From Acaryochloris sp. IP29b_bin.137 (GTDB taxonomy: Bacteria; Cyanobacteriota; Cyanobacteriia; Thermosynechococcales; Thermosynechococcaceae), in NCBI RefSeq assembly GCF_028285745.1, contig NZ_JANQOP010000232.1:23804-87803 (forward strand): a stretch of 64,000 nt of DNA, written 5' to 3'. The position numbers and the translations under genes were made by a program. A model generated the notes under the pieces. The model was not told where the DNA came from and searched no databases. It saw only the letters and a list, made by a program, of their open reading frames with translations. The first letter of the stretch is position 1. Each line of letters begins with the position of its first letter. Positions 54,899-61,600 of the stretch are shown one piece after another.

Positions 54899-55279
54899 AT
54901 GACCGCAAAATGTATCCTCGTTATTGATAACGAACTCTATATTCAAGAAGTGGTTCAGATTGCCTTAGAAACGATCAAAAACTGGCGGGTTGTCACCGCC
55001 AGTTCGGGGGCAGAAGGGTTACTCAAGGCAGCGAAAGAACAACCCGATGTCATTCTTTTAGATATGATGATGCCGGATATGGACGGTGCTACCACCTTCC
55101 AGAAACTCCAAGCGAATCCCTGCACGCAGGCCATTCCGGTTCTGCTGCTGACGGCCAAAGTTCAAACGGTCGATCAACAGCGTTACCAAACCTTGGGGGT
55201 GCAGGCCACGATTGCTAAACCCTTTGACCCGTTGCAGCTCCCCACCCAAATTGCAGATGTATTAGGCTGGCAGTTGTAA
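54899..55279 (+). CDS. Single-domain CheY-like response regulator
   Basis: 126 residues, one receiver domain. The acidic pocket is VIDNE (one Asp plus Asn/Glu), the phospho-acceptor Asp is in VILLDMMMPDMDG (about residue 52), the switch Thr in LLLTAK, and the Lys in AKPFDP. With no output domain, it would act through protein contacts. Placed 17 bases after the cyanobacteriochrome kinase, it is the probable second phosphate acceptor of that kinase. Confidence 0.9.
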   Translation: MTAKCILVIDNELYIQEVVQIALETIKNWRVVTASSGAEGLLKAAKEQPDVILLDMMMPDMDGATTFQKLQANPCTQAIPVLLLTAKVQTVDQQRYQTLGVQATIAKPFDPLQLPTQIADVLGWQL

Positions 55280-55306
55280 CTTCAACTGTGTGATTGCTCC
55301 GCCAAA

Positions 55307-56413
55307 ATGAAGTCATCTGCGCCCTCTATTACAATTTCTCTGCCCAGTTTAGTCAAAGTCGGCATCCTCGGCCTGGGTCTCTTGCTGCTGTGGCAATTGC
55401 AAAACTTGGTTGTGGTGGTGATGATTTCCATTGTCCTTGCCGCAACGCTGGCACCGATTATTCAGAATGTCGAATCGCTGCATCTGCCTCGCTGGCTGGC
55501 GGTGCTTGCCGTTTATTTCAGTCTGATCGGTGCTGCGGTGACAGCGACAGTGGTGATTGGACCGACGATTACGGATCAGATTCAGCGGATTTTAACGGCT
55601 TTGCCCGGTTATCTTGATGCCTTGACGCGGGTGTTGGAACAAACCGTGATCCAACTGGGGATTACGGAGTCAGACGATCTGGGAATGGTCAATCAAATCC
55701 TAGATTTACAGGCTGTAACGGCCTGGACATTTCGGTCTGGCCAAAAGCTGATCTTGCAATCGGTCGATATAACCAAAGGTTTCTTGGGTGGGGTGTTTAA
55801 TGTCCTCTTGGCCCTAGTGCTCTCGGCCTATATGCTGTCTGATTCAGAGCGGTTGCTGCAGGGATTAGCGTCCCTTTTCCCTCAACCGTGGGAACACCGC
55901 CTGAAAGAACAAGTCCATCCCGTCAGTAGACGCATGGGGGCCTATATTCAGGGGCGATTATTGGTGTCTCTGATTTTAGGCACAACGGTCAGTATTGGGT
56001 TAAAGCTGATTGGCATTACCGAAGTGGCGTTGGGACTGGGTGCGATCGCAGGTCTAACCAACCTTATTCCCTTCTTTGGACCTGTTCTGGGAGCCATTCC
56101 CGCCTTATTAGTCGCCGTTGCTCAAGGGGGCTGGACGGTGGTGTGGGTTTTCCTGCTCTTTATCATCATCCAAAATTTAGAAACCTATGTTTTGGATCCC
56201 CTATTAGTCAGTCCATCGGTCAATGTTCCCCCGCTGTACCAACTCCTGGCCGTGTTGGGGGGGACTCAAGTCCTGGGTATTATCGGTGCTTTAATTGCCC
56301 CTCCTTGGATTGCTGCAGGCGGCGTCCTCATTGACAACCTATATTTACAGCCCAAGCGTCTAGCAGAGAATAACGAACAGCCTGCTGCAGACACAGTCAT
56401 GCTCCTCGACTAA
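55307..56413 (+). CDS. AI-2E family (UPF0118) transporter-like membrane protein
   Basis: 368 residues with about eight membrane helices in the pattern of the PerM/TqsA (UPF0118) family: paired N-terminal helices (VGILGLGLLLLWQL, NLVVVVMISIVLAATLAPII), a soluble segment at about 100-140, GRLLVSLILG, GLTNLIPFFGPVLGAIPA and the ETYVLDPLLVSPSVNVPPL signature. Members export signal molecules or ions such as sodium, and the substrate here is not predictable. It starts 27 bases after the CheY-like gene, so it could be in that operon. Confidence 0.88.
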   Translation: MKSSAPSITISLPSLVKVGILGLGLLLLWQLQNLVVVVMISIVLAATLAPIIQNVESLHLPRWLAVLAVYFSLIGAAVTATVVIGPTITDQIQRILTALPGYLDALTRVLEQTVIQLGITESDDLGMVNQILDLQAVTAWTFRSGQKLILQSVDITKGFLGGVFNVLLALVLSAYMLSDSERLLQGLASLFPQPWEHRLKEQVHPVSRRMGAYIQGRLLVSLILGTTVSIGLKLIGITEVALGLGAIAGLTNLIPFFGPVLGAIPALLVAVAQGGWTVVWVFLLFIIIQNLETYVLDPLLVSPSVNVPPLYQLLAVLGGTQVLGIIGALIAPPWIAAGGVLIDNLYLQPKRLAENNEQPAADTVMLLD

Positions 56414-56496
56414 GGGGTTTCCTCTACCAATACAATAATCCTCACAGTTTCCCCATGTTTGGGCAGTAGTCTGCTCTTATTAAAGCTGGCGATGAA

Positions 56497-56706
56497 ATGA
56501 CGATAAAACACTACCAGAAATTAATTGAGTTTTTGACACAAGATTTAGGGGTACCCGCTGAGTCGATCAATATTGCGCTCAAATCTTGCCAACAACAGCA
56601 GGGGCCGCTGCCCGTTGTTCTCTGGCAGTACGGGTTAATTACGATGGAACAACTGAATGCCGTCTTTCAGTGGGTTGAAACATCCCTTAGTTTTGATGAA
56701 TTTTAA
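56497..56706 (+). CDS. DUF2949 small cyanobacterial protein
   Basis: 69 residues: MTIKHYQKLIEFLTQDLGV, then LPVVLWQYGLITMEQLNAVFQW. This helix-turn pattern (LWQYGLxTLEQLxxxFxW) is characteristic of DUF2949, restricted to cyanobacteria and of unknown function. Soluble and probably helical. The DUF1816 gene follows 46 bases later in another frame. Confidence 0.85.
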   Translation: MTIKHYQKLIEFLTQDLGVPAESINIALKSCQQQQGPLPVVLWQYGLITMEQLNAVFQWVETSLSFDEF

Positions 56707-56752
56707 TCTTTCATCGTTCGTCGTTAAAAACGAAACATCAATGAGGTTTAAG

Positions 56753-57043
56753 ATGTCTCGATTATTGTGCCAAGACACCATTCCATGGTGGGTAAAAATA
56801 CAAACTACGATTCCAGCTTGCCAATACTATTTTGGCCCCTTCTCGAGTATTGAAGACGCCGAGGCTCATCAGCAAGGATATGTCGAAGATCTGCTCCGTG
56901 AACAGGCGCTAGAGATTGTCGTCAAAATCACGCGTTGCCAGCCTGAAGTGCTCACCCTATACGATGAGGAAGAGTTTCAGGGGGAGTCGATAAATCGGCT
57001 GTTCGCCCAATCGGAATGCACAACTGTGTTGACCCGTTGTTAA
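56753..57043 (+). CDS. DUF1816 small cyanobacterial protein
   Basis: 96 residues. WWVKIQTTIPACQYYFGPFSS and the AEAHQQGYVEDLLREQA helix followed by VVKITRCQPEVLTL match DUF1816, a cyanobacterial family with a phycobilisome-linker-like distribution but no known activity. ATG 56753 was chosen because GAGG lies 6 bases upstream; ATG 56741 overlaps that site. It ends 40 bases before the convergent secreted-protein gene, with a hairpin between. Confidence 0.88.
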   Translation: MSRLLCQDTIPWWVKIQTTIPACQYYFGPFSSIEDAEAHQQGYVEDLLREQALEIVVKITRCQPEVLTLYDEEEFQGESINRLFAQSECTTVLTRC

Positions 57044-57062
57044 CTGACTTTTCAAGAGACAG

Positions 57063-57088
57063 GACTAATCGGTCCACCCAGATTAGTC
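57063..57088. terminator. Hairpin between convergent genes
   Basis: GACTAATC (57063-57070) pairs with GATTAGTC (57081-57088) across 10 bases. It lies 20 bases after the DUF1816 stop and overlaps the stop codon of the minus-strand gene. T-runs are absent, so the terminator call rests on position and symmetry. Confidence 0.5.
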
Positions 57089-57400
57089 AGCCGTAATGGT
57101 GAAAAAACCAGGATCTGCGCGTCGTTGTTCATCGAGCAGCTCAGATTCCCAAATATCTGGATTCGCCGTGGTTGACAAACGTGGCTGACCAGAGACTTGC
57201 AGATTCAAATCTGCAGATTGATCTAGGATTGGATTGCCGGATTGGGAGAAGACAGCAATGGAGGGTTGTACAGTACCCTCGAGGGCTTTAGCAGGTTCGC
57301 GTTTGACGATATCTGGGGAAGGGGTAGTTCCGGCGACAGCGGGCATCAGGTAGGAAAGCGCAAGGGTACTGGTAAGGACCAGCATTTTGAGTGAGGACAT
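57083..57400 (-). CDS. Small secreted protein of unknown function
   Basis: 105 residues with a signal peptide (MSSLKMLVLTSTLALSYLMPAVAG, cleavage about residue 23). The mature part is polar and without cysteines: DIVKREPAKALEG, DLNLQVSGQPRLS and a final DEQRRADPGFFTITAD. No domain is recognised. It would be periplasmic or extracellular. Upstream lies a gene-free stretch with its promoter. Confidence 0.6.
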   Translation of the reverse strand: MSSLKMLVLTSTLALSYLMPAVAGTTPSPDIVKREPAKALEGTVQPSIAVFSQSGNPILDQSADLNLQVSGQPRLSTTANPDIWESELLDEQRRADPGFFTITAD

Positions 57401-57850
57401 GATAGGAATTCGAAGAATGATGATCTTAATTTTAGGAAGAAGCCGATCCGATTAGGGTGTCGCAATCGAGTCCCAAACAGCGATCGTGATCACTGCTATC
57501 ATTCCCACAACGGTAGATGTTCCTCACTATCCCAGCGCATTCAAAACGGGTTCTTGCAGCGATGACGGATTGGTCCAACCCAGTCCTAAAGGGATGTAAA
57601 GGACTGGGACCGTTTTCGCTGAGGTGATGTGGTTGTTAGGGTACGGTCACCCAGATCGTCTATGGGCTGACGAAACCTTGCTATCCTCCAGGACTCAATC
57701 TTCACCATCTGGCCTCAACAGGATACTGGGTCACGCTAAAGCGTTGGCCCTGGAATGGGTTTGGGATTGTTGTCTAGACGACATGCATTTCGCTAGAGAA
57801 GTGATAGTATATTTGTACTATAAAATATCTCGTTTCTGGAGTGATGTCCC
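57401..57850. other. Gene-free stretch with a 9-bp hairpin
   Basis: No convincing gene; an open frame at 57624-57884 overlaps the VOC gene and lacks protein character. CCCAGTCCT (57579-57587) and AGGACTGGG (57600-57608) form a perfect 9-bp stem with a 12-base loop, with no T-run. The segment TATATTTGTACTATAAAAT just before the VOC gene is a likely -10 region for it. Confidence 0.45.
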
Positions 57851-58306
57851 ATGGATTACAAACCTGCTGGTTTTCGCACAGTGACACCTAATGCAACGTA
57901 TCGAGATACCAAAGCAGCGATTGAGCTGTATAAACGTGCCCTTGGGTTAACTGTGGATATGTTACTCGAAATCCCAGGCGGCACGGTGATGCACGTTTCC
58001 GCAACCATTGGTGATTCCCAGTTCTTTATGAGTGACGAATTTGAAGGATCGCCGCGACAGGCGCCTGATCCAAAGTCACCGGTAGCCTTTTACCTCTACT
58101 TGCCTGATGTAGATGCGAGCTATCGGCAAGCTATGGGAGCCGGAATGACTTGTGTAAGTGAGCCAGAAGATATGTTTTGGGGTGATCGGACAGCAACGGT
58201 CATGGACCCTTTTGGATATGCTTGGACCCTAGCGACTCAAATCAAAGAAGTGCCGCCACAGGATGCGATCGCACGCTTTAACCAAATGATGGCTAAAGCC
58301 TCTTAG
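57851..58306 (+). CDS. VOC/glyoxalase-like (PhnB-type) protein
   Basis: 151 residues. The vicinal-oxygen-chelate fold of the PhnB/YCII-like group is visible: TVTPNATYRDTKAAIELYKRAL at the start, GGTVMHVSATIGDSQFFMSDE, VAFYLYLPDVDA, and WGDRTATVMDPFGYAWTLAT at the end. A typical metal-binding residue set is partly present (His in VMHVS, Glu region), so it may be an isomerase-like or binding protein. GGAG precedes the ATG. Monocistronic. Confidence 0.88.
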   Translation: MDYKPAGFRTVTPNATYRDTKAAIELYKRALGLTVDMLLEIPGGTVMHVSATIGDSQFFMSDEFEGSPRQAPDPKSPVAFYLYLPDVDASYRQAMGAGMTCVSEPEDMFWGDRTATVMDPFGYAWTLATQIKEVPPQDAIARFNQMMAKAS

Positions 58307-58613
58307 AGATCTGGGCTTTTGCCCCTAGTATTCTCAGCAAAGCAGTATCGTTACAGGATACGATAGGCCACGTGCGGACTCACCCTCGGGAGTGACGCAG
58401 CCGATCGATCGGCCATATCGAGATTCTGACGACTCACAATACTGCAGGCAAAACCGCCTATCACCATTGGCAAACCGATGGCTGGGAAGGGTACTCACGA
58501 CAATGAGCTGATGAGGTGATCCATTGCCCAAAGAGCTGAACTGACGGAGCATTCCTGGGAATGGTGAGACTTAGCTACCTATCCCACACTTTGGTGAGGC
58601 ACAATCTTCTGGC
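58307..58613. other. Gene-free stretch between convergent genes
   Basis: About 307 bases with no ORF of protein character on either strand and no clear terminator hairpin. The 72-codon minus frame at 58334-58552 has no recognisable features. Confidence 0.4.
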
Positions 58614-61600
58614 TTAACAATGCCAAGTGCGTCTTCGTTGGGGCCTGTTGCCAAAATCATCATTGGTAATGGTGCCTTGGCCTTGGCCATCCCCTAAGAT
58701 GGCATTGCCCGGATAGGTAAGATTGAGGAAAAAAGACTCATCCGTTTCCTGCCACCGATCTGCAAAAATCCTTACCCTGACAGTTTGGGTGGTTTCGCCG
58801 GGGGCAAAGGTCACGTGTCCATGGGTGTACTGGAAGTCTCGACCGGCCACCGCACTGCCATTCTCAGTGGTATAAGCAACAGTCACTGGGCGGGTGCTAG
58901 CAGCAGAGAGATGAAGGGTGAATTCGGCATAGGTGCCTCGGCCCGTGCCTTCAATAACGGTGGTATCGCTAATGGTAATCTCGGGGGGCTCATAATTGAC
59001 GTAGTCAATAATTTGTTGACCAATAGGGGAGTGACGCCAGTTCAGGTTGGGATCCACGAGTCGATCAAAGTTGGCTGCAGCGCCTGTAGCCCCTTGGATC
59101 TGGAAGACCCAGTCATTGTAGTCAAAATTGCTGCGACTCAACTGCCAACTCTCAAAGGCAAAGGTATGGCCTTCTCCTGTGAGATCGGCGATTTGCCGAG
59201 CGGGAGCATTGGGGTTGGCTGCGTCGATGGAGAAGAGGGGACGAATATCGCCGTGGTGATGATGGTGATGGTGGCCATAACCGTAGGGATGCTTATAGGC
59301 ATGCCAAACAGACCGATTAGGCACCACCATGATCGCAAATTGGGTACCGGGTTCCATCCACACAACGTTGGGACCACGATAGCGCCCCCAGTTCCAGTCA
59401 CGGGCTTCATGGGCCATGCGACCTCGGAACAAGGCTCCTTCCCTGGAGTCACGGAAGATGACATGGCCTTGGGATGACTGACTGAGGGCTCGGCGGGCAG
59501 CTTCTCGGATATAAGCATGGGAGCCAGGGGTATAGGTTTCCATCCCCTCCAAGCTGAAGATAGCTAGTTCTCCATGGTGTTGGTAACTCCCGTCATAGAG
59601 GAAATCGAAGCTGACATAGCCACTCTCTCCCACTTCAAAGATTCCAGAGGGCGCAATTGTGACCTCTTGGGTTTGTTGGGTAATGCCTCCATCTTCATCA
59701 GTGACGGTGAGGGTAACAGTGTATAAGCCTGTGGTTTCATAGATATGGCTAACGGTGGGGCCAGTGACTGGGGCACTGCCGTCGCCGAAATCCCAAGAAT
59801 AGGTGAGGGCGTCATCGCCAGGGTCGGTGGCAACGGCACTGAAGGTGTTGTTCCCCCCCGAGATCAAGCGCCCATCGATATTAAGTTGAGTAATGGTCGG
59901 TGCAACATTGCTGACGGTCACCATCAGTGTCTGGGTCGTCGAGGCTCCCTCTTCATCGGTGACGGCGAGGGTAACTGTATATAGACCATTGTCAGCAAAA
60001 GTATGATGAACTTCCGGGCCTTGGACAGGAGAACTACCATCACCGAAATCCCAATGGTACGTCAGAGTATCGTTCCCTGGATCGGTGGCCGTTGCCGTGA
60101 ACGTACCTGTGTCGCCTTCGTTGAGGTTGATATCTCCGACCAGACTGGTAATGGTCGGCGCTAGGTTGTTGATCGTAACAGTAACGGTTGCAGAGGTTGC
60201 TGCTCCATCCTGGTCGGTAATGGTGAGGGTCGCCGTATACAGACCGCTGTCTGCATAGATATGTGTCGGAGTGAGGCTGTCGCTGGTGGTGCCATCGCCG
60301 AAGTCCCAGAGAATCGTGTGGGTATCGAGGAGGCCAGGATCGGTAAAGCTGGCGGTGAAGGCAACGGGTTGACCTTCATCAACCGTGGGGATGTCGCCAA
60401 TCGTGACAACGGGGGCGACATTCTTGACTTCAATCGTCAGCGTCTGGCTGGTGGACCCCCCATCTTCGTCACTGACGGTAAGGGTGGCGGTGTAGATGCC
60501 ATTATCCGCATAGGTGTGGCTGACGGTATCGCTTTGGAGGGCAGGGCTGCCATCGCCAAAGGTCCAAACATAGGTGAGGGTATCTGCACCTGGATCGGTG
60601 GCCGTCGCGGTAAAGGGAGTGAGATCACCTTCGTTGCGGGTGGTCTCTCCAGTGAGATTGGTAATCGTGGGAGCCACGTTCGCAACTTTCACGGTGACAG
60701 TTTCAGTGGTAGAACCGCCTTCTCCATCGGTGACGGTAAGAGAAATGGTGTAGAGGCCGTCATCGGTAAAGGTATGCTCGACGGTGGATCCAGTCTGGCT
60801 GGGACTACCATCGCTAAAGTCCCAAGTGTAGGTGAGTGGATCGTGGCCCGGATCAGTGGCAGTGGCGGTAAAGGTGGCCGTCTCTCCCTCACTCAGGTTG
60901 AGGGGACCGGTGAGGTCTGTAATGGTGGGAGCGACATTGCGAACCGTGACCATTATGGATGCACTGGCTGCAGCACCATCACTATCGGTGACGGTGAGCG
61001 TGACGCTATAGATCCCATCTGCTTGATAGATATGGGTGGGAGTCAGGGTATCGGTGATCGTAGTGCCGTCACCGAGGGTCCATTCGACGGTGTGGGTGTC
61101 AAGGCTACCAGGATCGGTATAGGCACCGCTTAGGGCAAGAGTTTCCCCTTCGTTGATGGTTTGATCGGGGCCAAGGGTTACAGTTGGGGCGATATTGGCA
61201 ACGGTGACGGTGAGGGTCTCAGAGGAGGAGCCGCCGTCTTCGTCGGAGACCGTGAGGGTGACGGTATATTCGCCGTTGTTGGTGAAAGTATGATCTACGG
61301 AGTCTCCCGTTCGGACTGGGCTGCCGTCGCCGAAGTCCCAAGTGTAGGTGAGGGTATCGTCACCAGGGTCCGTGGCGAAGGCGGTGAAGGTGGCAGTGTC
61401 ACCTTCATTAATAGAGGTATCACCCGTGAGATGGGTAATGGTGGGGGCAATATTACGGACGGTGACGGTAAGGGTATCGGTGGTGGTGGCTCCGTCATTG
61501 TCCGTGGCGGTCAAGCTGACGGTATAGATACCGTCGTCATTGAAGATATGGGTGGGGGTGAGACTGCCACTGGTGGCCCCATCGCCAAACGCCCATTCAA

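Noticed and set aside
57624..57884. 86-codon plus-strand frame before the VOC gene
   Set aside because: Overlaps the VOC start in another frame and has no protein-like pattern.
58334..58552. 72-codon minus-strand frame
   Set aside because: No features, no ribosome site, and in a gap between convergent genes.
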